Below are positions 53,846 to 62,491 of a stretch of DNA of 64,000 nucleotides, one piece after another. Under the pieces are notes generated by a model. That model did not search any database and was not told the DNA's origin. It saw only the letters and a program-made list of their open reading frames with translations. The translations under genes were made by a program, and so were the position numbers. Each line of letters begins with the position of its first letter. Positions within the stretch are counted from its first letter, which is position 1. The stretch is from Acidisoma cellulosilyticum. Its GTDB lineage: Bacteria > Pseudomonadota > Alphaproteobacteria > Acetobacterales > Acetobacteraceae. The stretch is taken from NCBI RefSeq assembly GCF_020621385.1, contig NZ_JAESVA010000001.1:372001-436000 (forward strand). The letters run 5' to 3'.

Positions 53846-56800
53846 ATGCCCCCGCGTAACAGGCCTCCGCTGGCAGCTTCGCTGGCCAACCTGAAATCCG
53901 ACTGGCTGCTGTCCGGACCACGGAAGCATAATCGCCCTGAAGTTATCGGGCTTGCGATCGACGCCTGGGAGCGTGGCGAGAAAGCGCTGGCCAAGGGTGA
54001 TCTGGCAGCCGCGCGCTTTGCTCTGGAGCGCGCGACCCGCCTCGGGCCTGACGATACACAGGTGCGGTTTCTGTTGGGCATAACCATGCTGCGGCAAGGT
54101 GATCCAAGCTGCGTCAGCGTCTTTCGCGCTCTCATTCCTGATTCAGATACCCAGCCAGCTCACCGCGGCTTGCTCTCCGCTCTGATGCTCGGTGGAGATC
54201 GTGAGGAGCAGATCGAAGCCGCAGGCGCGTTGCTGTCCCGCTTCGCAGCGCCGAAGGACGCCGATTTCAGCCGATTAGCGAGTGACCTTGCGCTGCGAGC
54301 CGGGCGTGCCGGCTGGTGCGCGGCCGACGCCGATGGACGCGTCACCCTTGTCTGCGACAAGCTCGTCGAATTCCGTCTGGATGGCGAACTGGTCCGGCCG
54401 AAACCTGACCGCAATCGGCGCTTCACCCTTCCCGCCAGCTGGACCGCCGCGCGCAGCCTTACGATCACGGCGGCGGCCCAGAACCTGCTGGGCAGTCCGA
54501 TCGACCTCACCCGTCACCGTATCGTAGAAGGCTTCGTCTCTGTCGAGGATGGCGATCTCAACGGCTGGGCATGGTGTCCGGCCAATCCGGACACCGCGGT
54601 CCTGCTGTCCGTCGAGCAGGCGGACGGACGCAAGCTGCCTTTGACGATCAAAACCGGCGAACCCGCACATTTCCCTGACCGAGATGGGCTTTCCCTGCCC
54701 CTGGCCTTCCGGGTGCCGGCTGCAACTCTCCTGGCCTATCCCGGTCTTTTGCATATCCGTGACCGCTATGGGCGCGACATCACCGGCAGCCCGATCGACC
54801 CCGGCCGCTGGACGCGCTCTGCCGGCTACTCGGCTGAGCTGATCGGGCAATCACCCGGCCAAAACAGGAAAACGGACAGTCGGCCGGCGGAAAGATTGGT
54901 GCTGCCGATATGGGTCGACACGCCGCCGCCTGAACGTCACGCCAAGGCCAGCTCCGCACGAGGCACGGCGTCCCCCGCCGTTGTCATTCCGGTTTATCGC
55001 GGCCTTGACATGACGCTGCGCTGCCTTGCTCGGGTCTTCGCGACGGTGCCCCGTGGCACCAAGATCATCGTCGTCGATGACGCAAGCCCCGAACCCGCTT
55101 TGGCAGAAGCGCTCGATGCGCTTGCCCGCAAGCGGCGCATCCATCTTATCCGCAATCCGCGCAATCTCGGCTTTCCCGGCAGCGTCAATCGGGGCATCGC
55201 CGCAGCCGGTGGCCGCGATGTCGTATTGTTGAACAGCGACGCCCTGGTGCCACCGGGCTGGCTGACACGTCTGCGTGATGCCGCTCGCTCCGCGCCTGAC
55301 ATCGGAACGGTCGCGCCGCTGTCGAACGACGCCACAATCCTCAGCTATCCGCGCGTGAATACGGTCCAGGCACCGCCCGAAGAGGAACGGCTCGATGAGA
55401 TCGATGCCTTTGCCCAATCCGCGAATGGCGGCGATGTGGTGGAGATACCGACCAGCGTCGGCTTCTGCATGTATGTGCGAGGGGCCTGCCTGGAAGAGAC
55501 CGGGGCCTTCCGCGAAAACATCTTTGCCCAAGGCTATGGCGAGGAAAATGACTTCTGCCTGCGTGCGCGCCATCTCGGCTGGCGCCACATGGCTGCCACC
55601 GGCATCTTCGTCAGCCATATCGGCGGCCAGTCTTTCCGTGCGGCGCGCGTCCATCTTTTGAGGCGCAATCAGGCTCTTCTCGAACGCCTGCATCCCGGTT
55701 ACGGGGCTTTGATCAGCCGGCACAATGACGCCGATCCGCTGGCACCGGCCCGCGCGCGGCTTGATATGACCCGGTGGAAAGCGTGGCGGCGGCCCAAACA
55801 CCGCCCGCCATCCGTCATCATCATCACCCATGACGAGGGCGGCGGTGTCGAACGGCAGATCGGGACGCGCATCCGCGAGCTGGCAGCCAAAGGTTTAGCC
55901 GCGATCATCTTGCGACCGCAGGCAAATGGCATCTGCCAGATCGAGCCCGGAACCGTTGAAGGCGATGCCTGGCACGACGATTTCCCTAATCTTTGCTTCA
56001 GCATTCCCGATCAGATGAAGGAACTTCTGAGTTTCTTAAGATTTGAGCGCTCGCAACATATCGAGCTGCATCATCGCCTGGGACATGATCACGCCCTTCT
56101 GGAATTGCCGAAACGGCTTGGCATACCGCTTGACATCTACGTGCATGACTATGCGGCGATTTGCCCGCGGGTCACGCTGGTCACCACGACCCAGCGCTAT
56201 TGCGGAGAGCCAGACACCGTCGAATGCGAAGCCTGCATTGCCGATCTTGGCAGCAGGCTGCGCGAAGACATCCCGGTCGCGGCGTTGAGGCAACGGACGG
56301 CCAATGATTTCGCGGCCGCGCGGCAGGTGATCTTCCCTGCGGCTGAAGTCGAGAGGCGCTTTCGCCGCTATCTCGGACAATTCGACAGTGCTGTCAGACC
56401 CTGGGAACAGGACGGACCGATCGTACGGCGCCTGCGACCCGCTAAGCCCAACAGAGACCGCAGTCGGACCCGTATCGGCATCATCGGCGCCATCGGGACG
56501 GAAAAGGGCTATGATGTATTGCTGGCCTGCGCGCGCGATGCGGCAAGACGTCGCTTGCCGCTCGATTTTATCGTTATCGGCTTCACCCATGACGATGTCC
56601 GATTGATAGAAACAGGGCAAGTGCAGATCACTTATCGTTTCTCACAGGAACGCGCTGTAGAAGAGATTGCGGCTCAAGATTGCGATTTGGCCTTTATTCC
56701 GTCGATTTGGCCTGAAACTTGGTGCTTTGCCTTGAGCGATGCGTGGAAAGCTGGCCTGAAGACTGCTGTATTTGACATAGGAACGCCTGCGCAACGGGTG

Positions 56801-56893
56801 CGTGAGACGGACAATGGCTGGGTACTTCCCCTTGCCCTGCCGCCTTCTAATCTTAACAACATGCTGATTTCTTTAGCCCAATCCGAAAATTAG
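53846..56893 (+). CDS. Large two-module glycosyltransferase (TPR-like + GT2 + GT4-like)
   Basis: A 1015-residue protein. Residues ~30-125 are TPR-like helices (AWERGEKALAKGDLAAARFA). Residues ~150-340 form a beta-rich region of unknown type. A GT2 (GT-A) domain begins at ~375: VVIPVYRGLDMTLRCLARVF, IIVVDDASPEP, LLNSDALVPPGW as the DXD-type site, and QGYGEENDFCLRARHLGWRH. From ~655 a GT-B-like module follows: IIITHDEGGGVERQI, RIGIIGAIGTEKGYDVLLAC (~874) and FIPSIWPETWCFALSDAWKA (~951). No signal peptide. It starts 6 bases after the Sel1 gene. It would add at least two sugars to an unknown acceptor. Confidence 0.88.
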   Translation: MPPRNRPPLAASLANLKSDWLLSGPRKHNRPEVIGLAIDAWERGEKALAKGDLAAARFALERATRLGPDDTQVRFLLGITMLRQGDPSCVSVFRALIPDSDTQPAHRGLLSALMLGGDREEQIEAAGALLSRFAAPKDADFSRLASDLALRAGRAGWCAADADGRVTLVCDKLVEFRLDGELVRPKPDRNRRFTLPASWTAARSLTITAAAQNLLGSPIDLTRHRIVEGFVSVEDGDLNGWAWCPANPDTAVLLSVEQADGRKLPLTIKTGEPAHFPDRDGLSLPLAFRVPAATLLAYPGLLHIRDRYGRDITGSPIDPGRWTRSAGYSAELIGQSPGQNRKTDSRPAERLVLPIWVDTPPPERHAKASSARGTASPAVVIPVYRGLDMTLRCLARVFATVPRGTKIIVVDDASPEPALAEALDALARKRRIHLIRNPRNLGFPGSVNRGIAAAGGRDVVLLNSDALVPPGWLTRLRDAARSAPDIGTVAPLSNDATILSYPRVNTVQAPPEEERLDEIDAFAQSANGGDVVEIPTSVGFCMYVRGACLEETGAFRENIFAQGYGEENDFCLRARHLGWRHMAATGIFVSHIGGQSFRAARVHLLRRNQALLERLHPGYGALISRHNDADPLAPARARLDMTRWKAWRRPKHRPPSVIIITHDEGGGVERQIGTRIRELAAKGLAAIILRPQANGICQIEPGTVEGDAWHDDFPNLCFSIPDQMKELLSFLRFERSQHIELHHRLGHDHALLELPKRLGIPLDIYVHDYAAICPRVTLVTTTQRYCGEPDTVECEACIADLGSRLREDIPVAALRQRTANDFAAARQVIFPAAEVERRFRRYLGQFDSAVRPWEQDGPIVRRLRPAKPNRDRSRTRIGIIGAIGTEKGYDVLLACARDAARRRLPLDFIVIGFTHDDVRLIETGQVQITYRFSQERAVEEIAAQDCDLAFIPSIWPETWCFALSDAWKAGLKTAVFDIGTPAQRVRETDNGWVLPLALPPSNLNNMLISLAQSEN

Positions 56894-57020
56894 CTAACTG
56901 GCCATATTGCGATCGGATCAGGGGCAAGGCACAAATCTAATCTGCATGCGAGACAGTGTCCGATTTTGATCGTTGCCTGTCCCGCTGCAAACCGCAGTCG
57001 ATTCGTACAAAGAGGCGTCT

Positions 57021-58025
57021 ATGTCACAGACAGACCGGCAAAGCCCTGCGCGCGCAGCCGAAAACCGAGTGCAGGAGCTGCGGGCTTCCGCTCATCTCAT
57101 GACGCTCGACAGCGGTGTCTTCTGCCTTGTCCATGGCTCCCCGAAGCCGGCCGATCAGCAATTGACCGGCGTGCGGGTCTCGGCCATTGATCCGACCGAC
57201 AGCACGATCAGCATCGCGACTTTCCGCCCGGACGGCTGGCTGACCGGTGGCGGCGATTCGGCCTTGATCCGCGTTCTGTCCGAATCAGCCCAAATCCTCA
57301 TCACCATCTATCAGCCGGTGGGCAGCCTGGAAGGCGCGCCCAAGCTGCGCGTGCTACGCCTGTCGGAAGCTGCGGCCGAAGGCAATCTAGCTGCACCCGG
57401 CACCGCACCTGCGGCCATCCGCAAGCCAACCGCCGTGCTCAGCGATTCTCACGATATGATCGCCCATATCCAACGTACCGGCGACGTCGGCAAAAGCTTT
57501 GGAGACTGGATGGGCGAGCCGGGCAGCGAGATGGCCATTGAAGGCTTCAGCCTGACAGCACCCGAAGGTTTGGAGCCTGGCGACATCACCTATCAAGCGG
57601 TACTCGGTCGTGGGTGGCTTTCGCCCTGGAACGAGGCTGGCCAGTTCTGCGGCAGCCGCGGCATGGCGCTGCCTATCCTGGGGTTCAAGCTGAAGCTGAG
57701 CGAAGCGGCGGCAAAGCGCTTCACCCTTTCCATTTCCGCGTCCTTCCTGGACGGCACCAAGCTCGACGATCTCGGCAGTGACGAAAGCGTCGAGGCCCCG
57801 TCCCTGTCCCCGCTGGAAGCCTTCCTCATCGACTTGAAGCCGAAGGTCAGCAGCAAAAAGGTGCCTGAGCCGGCCAAGCCCGCCTCGCGTCCCGCACTGG
57901 CGCCTGCCCCGGCCCCGGCCCCGGTGGTTAAAGCGAAGCTCGCACCCGCGCCGGCCCCCGTTGCGAAACCAGCCGCAAGACCGGTCGTGAAGACTCCCAC
58001 CAAACCCACCAAACGGTCTCGCTAA
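57021..58025 (+). CDS. Protein with ChW-like motifs and a basic Pro/Ala/Lys tail
   Basis: A 334-residue protein I cannot place in a characterised family. No signal peptide or membrane helix. Residues ~143-180 and ~186-225 resemble clostridial hydrophobic-W (ChW) repeats: MIAHIQRTGDVGKSFGDWMG with GSEMAIEGFSL, and ITYQAVLGRGWLSPWNEAGQ with GMALPILGFKLKL. The N-terminal part contains TFRPDGWLTGGGDSALIRVL. From ~270 the tail is rich in Ala, Pro and Lys and ends KPTKRSR. ATG 57021 follows AGAGG; an earlier ATG at 56973 is possible. It lies between two glycosyltransferases, so it may bind carbohydrate or be an acceptor. Confidence 0.72.
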   Translation: MSQTDRQSPARAAENRVQELRASAHLMTLDSGVFCLVHGSPKPADQQLTGVRVSAIDPTDSTISIATFRPDGWLTGGGDSALIRVLSESAQILITIYQPVGSLEGAPKLRVLRLSEAAAEGNLAAPGTAPAAIRKPTAVLSDSHDMIAHIQRTGDVGKSFGDWMGEPGSEMAIEGFSLTAPEGLEPGDITYQAVLGRGWLSPWNEAGQFCGSRGMALPILGFKLKLSEAAAKRFTLSISASFLDGTKLDDLGSDESVEAPSLSPLEAFLIDLKPKVSSKKVPEPAKPASRPALAPAPAPAPVVKAKLAPAPAPVAKPAARPVVKTPTKPTKRSR

Positions 58026-58116
58026 ATCGAAATCCTGGCCTGGCGCTCGATTACCCGGTTCGACACCAGGGCCAAGGCTTTTTCGTGCAATAGGATCGGG
58101 AATAGGACTGGCGTCG

Positions 58117-59481
58117 TTGCGCTTTCTTTTCGTTCACCAGAATTTCCCCGGTCAGTATCTACATATCGTTCGGTATCTGACTGACCGTCAGCACGACGTC
58201 GCCTTTCTCTCCGAACCGAATGCCAACCACATGGCGAATGTGCGCAAGATCGCGTACGTCTCCCCGCGCGCCTCGGACGCCCGCATTCACGAACATGCCC
58301 GCGAATTCGAACTCGCCATCCGCCGCGCGGAAGCGGCGGCGACCGCTGCCCGCCAGATTAAAGCGCTGGGATTCAAGCCGGACATCATCATCGGCCATCA
58401 CGGCTGGGGCGAACTTCTGAACATGCCCGATGTTTTCCCAGGCGTGCCGATCCTGGGCTATTTCGAGTTCTTCTATAATCTCGTTGGGCAGGACGTCGAA
58501 TTCGATCCGGAATTCCCTATGTCCGAAAGCCGCAAGCCGATGGTACGGACAAAGAATGCCGTCAATCTGCTCGCCTTGTCGCTGCCCGGTGCGGAAGGGC
58601 AATCTCCGACCCAATGGCAGCTTGGCACTTATCCCGAATGGGGCAGACAACAGATCACGCTGCTGCCGGAAGGCGTGGATCTGGAAACTTGCAGCCCGGC
58701 ACCACCACGCGCCAGCCGCCGCATGACCTTGCCCAACGGCGTGCAACTCGGCGCGCGCGACAAGCTTGTCACTTTCGTCGCGCGCAATCTGGAACCCTAT
58801 CGCGGCTTCCATATTCTTCTGCGCGCCCTGCCGGCACTGCAAGCGGCAAGGTCGGACGTCCATGTCAGCTTCGTGGGTTTCGAGCAGCAGGGCTATGGCG
58901 CAATGCCCGAAGACGGGTCGAGCTGGCGCGAATTCCTGATGCGCGAGATGGCGGGAAAGCTCGACCTCGACCGGATCCATTTTATGGGCCAGGTGCCCTA
59001 CGACACCCATGTGGCATTGCTGCGCCGGTCTGACGCGCATGTCTATTTCAGCTATCCCTTTGTCGCCTCCTGGTCGCTCCGTGAAGCCATGGCGATCGGC
59101 TGCGCCATCATCGGCAGCGATACCGCGCCGGTGACGGAATTTATCAAGCATGAAGAAACCGGCCTGCTGACACCCTTCCTGGAACCCGGAAAGTTGGCCT
59201 CCAGCATTCTGCGGATGCTGGAGGAGCCGAAGCTTGCCGAGCGCCTGCGCCATAACGCCCGCGCCTGGGCCGAGGCCAATCTCGACCGCGATGCTTATCT
59301 GCGCGCCTATGCCGGCCTGATCGAACGCATGACCGGCCAACCGGTGGAGCCGCCAGCAGTCCCGGTCAAAGCGAAGGCGCGGCCCGCCCAGACAAAACAC
59401 GTCCTGGCAAAGCCGGCCCAGACAAAACAAGTCCAGGCGCGGCCGGCCAAGGCAAAGCCCGGCAAGCCTACCCGGCGCTGA
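58117..59481 (+). CDS. GT4-like glycosyltransferase with basic C-terminal tail
   Basis: A 454-residue GT-B enzyme. The N-lobe starts MRFLFVHQNFPGQYLHIVRY and has DIIIGHHGWGELLNMPDVFP. The C-lobe has TFVARNLEPYRGFHILLRAL, HFMGQVPYDTHVALLRRSD and the donor loop region SWSLREAMAIGCAIIGSDTA with EETGLLTP. Residues ~410-454 form an Ala/Pro/Lys tail with a duplicated 10-residue unit. The start is a TTG (58117); no in-frame ATG precedes the conserved MRFLFVHQ. Last gene of the cluster; its end faces the MATE gene 7 bases away. Confidence 0.88.
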   Translation: MRFLFVHQNFPGQYLHIVRYLTDRQHDVAFLSEPNANHMANVRKIAYVSPRASDARIHEHAREFELAIRRAEAAATAARQIKALGFKPDIIIGHHGWGELLNMPDVFPGVPILGYFEFFYNLVGQDVEFDPEFPMSESRKPMVRTKNAVNLLALSLPGAEGQSPTQWQLGTYPEWGRQQITLLPEGVDLETCSPAPPRASRRMTLPNGVQLGARDKLVTFVARNLEPYRGFHILLRALPALQAARSDVHVSFVGFEQQGYGAMPEDGSSWREFLMREMAGKLDLDRIHFMGQVPYDTHVALLRRSDAHVYFSYPFVASWSLREAMAIGCAIIGSDTAPVTEFIKHEETGLLTPFLEPGKLASSILRMLEEPKLAERLRHNARAWAEANLDRDAYLRAYAGLIERMTGQPVEPPAVPVKAKARPAQTKHVLAKPAQTKQVQARPAKAKPGKPTRR

Positions 59482-59488
59482 CCACGCG

Positions 59489-60874
59489 TCAGCGCCGGGA
59501 CAAGGCGCCGGTCTTCCAAAAGAAGCGCAGGGTCAGCATCAGGGCTGCCAAGGTCAGCCCACTCATGAGACCGAACCAGACGCCGCGCACGCCCATATGC
59601 AGGCCGAAGGCGAAGGCCGCGCCGAGCGGAATGCCGCAGAGCCAATAGGCAAGCACCGCCAACAGCATTGGCACGCGCGTATCTTCCAGGCCACGCAGCG
59701 CCGCCATGGCAACCGCCTGCGTGCCGTCCGCGAATTGAAAGAAACCCGCCAGCACCAGAAGCGACGCGCCGAGGGCCGCGACCGCCGGTATATCGGTGAA
59801 GGCGCCGGTGATCGCATGCGGCAGCAACTCCATGCAAAGCCCGCTGCAGGTCTGGGTGCAGAGCATGACGATGAAACCCGCGAGTCCGGCGCGCAGGATC
59901 GCAGGCTTGTCGCGGGCGCCGACGGCACGGCCGACTCGCACCGTGACGGCGAGCGACAGACCGAGCGGCACCATGAAAAACACGGCCGAGGTCATCAGCG
60001 CGACCTGGTGTCCCGCAACGGCCACTGCGCCGAATTGACCGACCATGAGGGTTGCGACCGAGAACATGCAGACTTCCATGACGATCGCGACCGCAATCGG
60101 CGCGCCGACGCGGATCAGGCGGCTGATCACGGCGGGATCGATGCGAAAGGCCTCCGCCGTCCATTCCACCATCGGATAGCGGCCCGAAAGCCCGACCCAG
60201 AGCAGATAGAACAGCGCTTCCATCGCCAGCACGAAGGAGATGGCGATCCCCGCGCCCATCGGCCCATAGCCGCCGACGAAACCGAGCCCGGGCAGGTGGG
60301 CACCTTCCATCAGCAACCAGGCGGCCGGCACCAGGAAAGCGAGCCCGGCGCCGCCCACCAGCATGGTCGGCCGGGTCATGGACAAGCCTTCCGAAAGACC
60401 GCGGCAGGCCGCGACGATACCAAGCGCGGGGACCGAGAAGGCAGCGCCGTGCAGGAAGGCGGAGATACCCGGCAGCACCGCAGGCGGCAGATGCATCAGC
60501 GTCGCGAAAAGGGGGCCGGCAACCGCAAGCACGATACCGCCGAGCGTGCCGAAGCCGAGGCCGAGCAGCAGCGCCTGGGCGAAGACATGCCCGGCCTCAT
60601 GCTCCCGGCCCGCGCCATGGAGCCTGGAGATAGCGGGCTGGCTCGACATCATGAGGCCGATCACCGCCATGAAGACGACGATCCAAAGGCTGCTGCCCAG
60701 CGCGACCGAAGCCATGACGGTCGCACCCATATGGCCGCCGACCATGGAGAGGATGACATCGGTGCCGATGCCGAAGAGCTGCCCCAGGATAAGCGGCAGC
60801 GCGAGGAGGACGAGCGTCCCCACCTCGCGGGCAAAAGGCCGCGCCTTCGGGGCGCGCAAAATATCGGTCGTCAT
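59489..60874 (-). CDS. MATE family efflux transporter
   Basis: A 461-residue transporter with twelve predicted helices in two halves, as in NorM. Visible: LVLLALPLILGQLFGIGTDV, IGLMMSSQPAISRLHGAGRE in the first half and VPLGLSLAVTVRVGRAVGAR in the second. It would exchange Na+ or H+ for drugs or metabolites. Convergent with the GT4-like gene. Substrate unknown. Confidence 0.92.
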   Translation of the reverse strand: MTTDILRAPKARPFAREVGTLVLLALPLILGQLFGIGTDVILSMVGGHMGATVMASVALGSSLWIVVFMAVIGLMMSSQPAISRLHGAGREHEAGHVFAQALLLGLGFGTLGGIVLAVAGPLFATLMHLPPAVLPGISAFLHGAAFSVPALGIVAACRGLSEGLSMTRPTMLVGGAGLAFLVPAAWLLMEGAHLPGLGFVGGYGPMGAGIAISFVLAMEALFYLLWVGLSGRYPMVEWTAEAFRIDPAVISRLIRVGAPIAVAIVMEVCMFSVATLMVGQFGAVAVAGHQVALMTSAVFFMVPLGLSLAVTVRVGRAVGARDKPAILRAGLAGFIVMLCTQTCSGLCMELLPHAITGAFTDIPAVAALGASLLVLAGFFQFADGTQAVAMAALRGLEDTRVPMLLAVLAYWLCGIPLGAAFAFGLHMGVRGVWFGLMSGLTLAALMLTLRFFWKTGALSRR

Positions 60875-61014
60875 TGGGTAACCTGTCGTTCAACCCAGCG
60901 TTCGGATGGGACGCTGGCAAACCATGAAAGCCTCGGCAGAAGCGATTTCGCGAAGCGAAGCGCTCTGGGCCTGAGATGCGTCAGCCGGGGATCATAGATC
61001 CGAGGACAAAGTCC

Positions 61015-61098
61015 TCAGCCGCGTACGGGCCAATCGGCGGTCGGATGACGCATGGTTCCAAAGGATCGGCGGTGATCGGCTTCGATGTAGCTATCCAT
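61015..61098 (-). CDS. Possible 27-residue small protein
   Basis: The ATG at 61098 is preceded at a six-base distance by GGAGGG, one of the best ribosome sites in the window. The 27-residue product (start MDSYIEADHRRSF) is hydrophilic and matches nothing I know. A hairpin overlaps its stop. It could be a leader peptide or a chance ORF; no conservation evidence is available. Confidence 0.3.
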   Translation of the reverse strand: MDSYIEADHRRSFGTMRHPTADWPVRG

Positions 61099-61279
61099 CT
61101 GTGACCCTCCGCCGTTTCCAAAGTTGAACAATTTTTCAATAGCGTATCGATGCCTTGGGCGGCAATACGCGCGGCACGGGGGCTGCCCTGCCCATACAAA
61201 CCAGTCGGCGCCCCTCACGACCGCGCGATTTGGGCTGTCGGGCGGATCGGGCTAAGGCTTCACGCTTATGCCGCTTCGG

Positions 61280-61383
61280 CTAAAGCGTTTCCTGTTCGCC
61301 TAGGCTCACAGGCGCCGCTCTAGATCATTGTTTTGCGAGCATCTTCACCCGGCCAGATGAGTCCATCTGACGGGATCTGCTCT
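61280..61383 (-). repeat. Dispersed ~105-bp double-hairpin repeat, copy B
   Basis: Reverse-complement of the element at 12187-12293: AGCGTTTCCTGTTCGC, GGCGCCGCTCTAGATCA, TTCACCCGGCCAGATGA and GACGGGATCTGCTCT follow the same order. The stems have compensating and single changes. It ends ten bases before the ATG of the secreted protein, directly before that gene's GGGAGAG ribosome site, so it lies in the 5' leader. Confidence 0.85.
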
Positions 61384-61393
61384 GGGAGAGAAT

Positions 61394-62401
61394 ATGCTGC
61401 TTGTCCGCCCGACCCTTGTCGCCGCCTGCCTGCTCGCGGCGACAGCCCTCTCGCCCTTTGCCGCCCTGGCGCAGACGAATACGGCGACGACGCCGGCGGC
61501 CCCACCCGCGGCCGTGCCGCCCGGCCTCATCGGCGCCTGGGGATCGGATAGCAGCTGCACCGGCGATGTCGCGATCTTCCGGGCCGATGGTACGGTCATC
61601 AATCCCGGCGCACCCGACGGCGCGACGGCGCTGTCCTTCACGGTGAGCGGTGACGGCATCACCCTCAGCGACGGCAAGCAGAGCGGCACCTTCGCCTTCG
61701 CCCTTTCCGATCAGGCGGTCGCCTGGTCGAACGGCGCTTCCATGGTGCTGAAGGAACGTTGCGCCGATCAGGCGCCTTTTGCCGCCGCGCTGAACACGGC
61801 CGCAAATGCCCCCGGCAACGCCGCGACGATTCCCGCTGGCCCCTTGCCCGACCAGATCAGCGCACTCGCCGGCCAACCGCTGACTGTCCAGGGCAATCCG
61901 GTGCAGATTCAATCCGTGCAGAGCCATGCACCGAAAAAGGCCATCTACACGAATATCACGGCCCTGCCCGACCCCCAGGCAATTCCCGGAGACGCAAGGC
62001 TGTACTATCGCATCTTCCCGACCGCCGCTGCCGCCGCCAGCTATGTCTCGCTCGCCGCCGACGATCAGGCGAGCTTCCTGCGGGAGCCGCACGGCGCGGG
62101 CTTCTTTTCGACGGCCTCCGCGACCGATGAAGGGCCGCAGGGCAGCAAGCCCACACCCGTCACCATCGACTGCCTCCGCTTTCATCCCAAGCGCTTGCAG
62201 AAGGTCGTCATTTCCTGCTTCGCCGCAATGCCGGGCAGCAAGCTTGTCGCGGGTGCGGAGCAAAGCTTCGCTCTGCCGCCAGGCAAGACGATCGACCCAA
62301 AGGATATGGGGCAGCAGGACAATCTGACGCAGGTGTTGTCCCTGACCGGTCTTTCCATCGGCAAGCTGCGCGGCTTCCTGGCTGATCACCCGCAGCCCTG
62401 A
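61394..62401 (+). CDS. Exported protein of unknown function
   Basis: A 335-residue protein with a clear signal peptide (residues 1-27, ending AALAQT) and a Thr/Pro/Ala linker. A small beta domain follows (LIGAWGSDSSCTGDVAIFRA and GDGITLSDGKQSGTFAFALS), resembling lipocalin/META-like detection domains, with two Cys that may form a disulfide. The C-terminal half (YRIFPTAAAAASYVSLAADD) I do not recognise. Start ATG 61394 is preceded by GGGAGAG. Single gene, followed by a MITE-like element. Confidence 0.78.
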   Translation: MLLVRPTLVAACLLAATALSPFAALAQTNTATTPAAPPAAVPPGLIGAWGSDSSCTGDVAIFRADGTVINPGAPDGATALSFTVSGDGITLSDGKQSGTFAFALSDQAVAWSNGASMVLKERCADQAPFAAALNTAANAPGNAATIPAGPLPDQISALAGQPLTVQGNPVQIQSVQSHAPKKAIYTNITALPDPQAIPGDARLYYRIFPTAAAAASYVSLAADDQASFLREPHGAGFFSTASATDEGPQGSKPTPVTIDCLRFHPKRLQKVVISCFAAMPGSKLVAGAEQSFALPPGKTIDPKDMGQQDNLTQVLSLTGLSIGKLRGFLADHPQP

Positions 62402-62491
62402 GCAGCGCTCCGGGGATTGACGGGCGGCCCGGTTTTGATAGGAGCCTCGCTGGCCGCGCCTCGCCGACCGTCTGGCCTGGGCAGACAAGCC

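Larger units (their letters stand above)
60875..61393. other. 519-base intergenic region
   Basis: Between the divergent MATE and secreted-protein genes. It contains the promoter side of MATE, a possible very small minus-strand ORF (61015-61098), a short stem GAGGAC-AAA-GTCCTC (61002-61016) over that ORF's end, and the dispersed repeat copy at 61280-61383. Nothing else recognisable; the bases 61100-61279 show no supported gene. Confidence 0.6.

Noticed and set aside
48271-59481. RTX toxin or adhesin substrate for the type I secretion pair
   Set aside because: I looked for GGxGxDxxx nonapeptide repeats and for a TolC-type protein and saw neither in the window.
60981-61199. A 72-codon minus-strand frame overlapping the small ORF
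   Set aside because: It lacks a ribosome site and has no recognisable sequence; only the shorter frame from 61098 has a convincing start.
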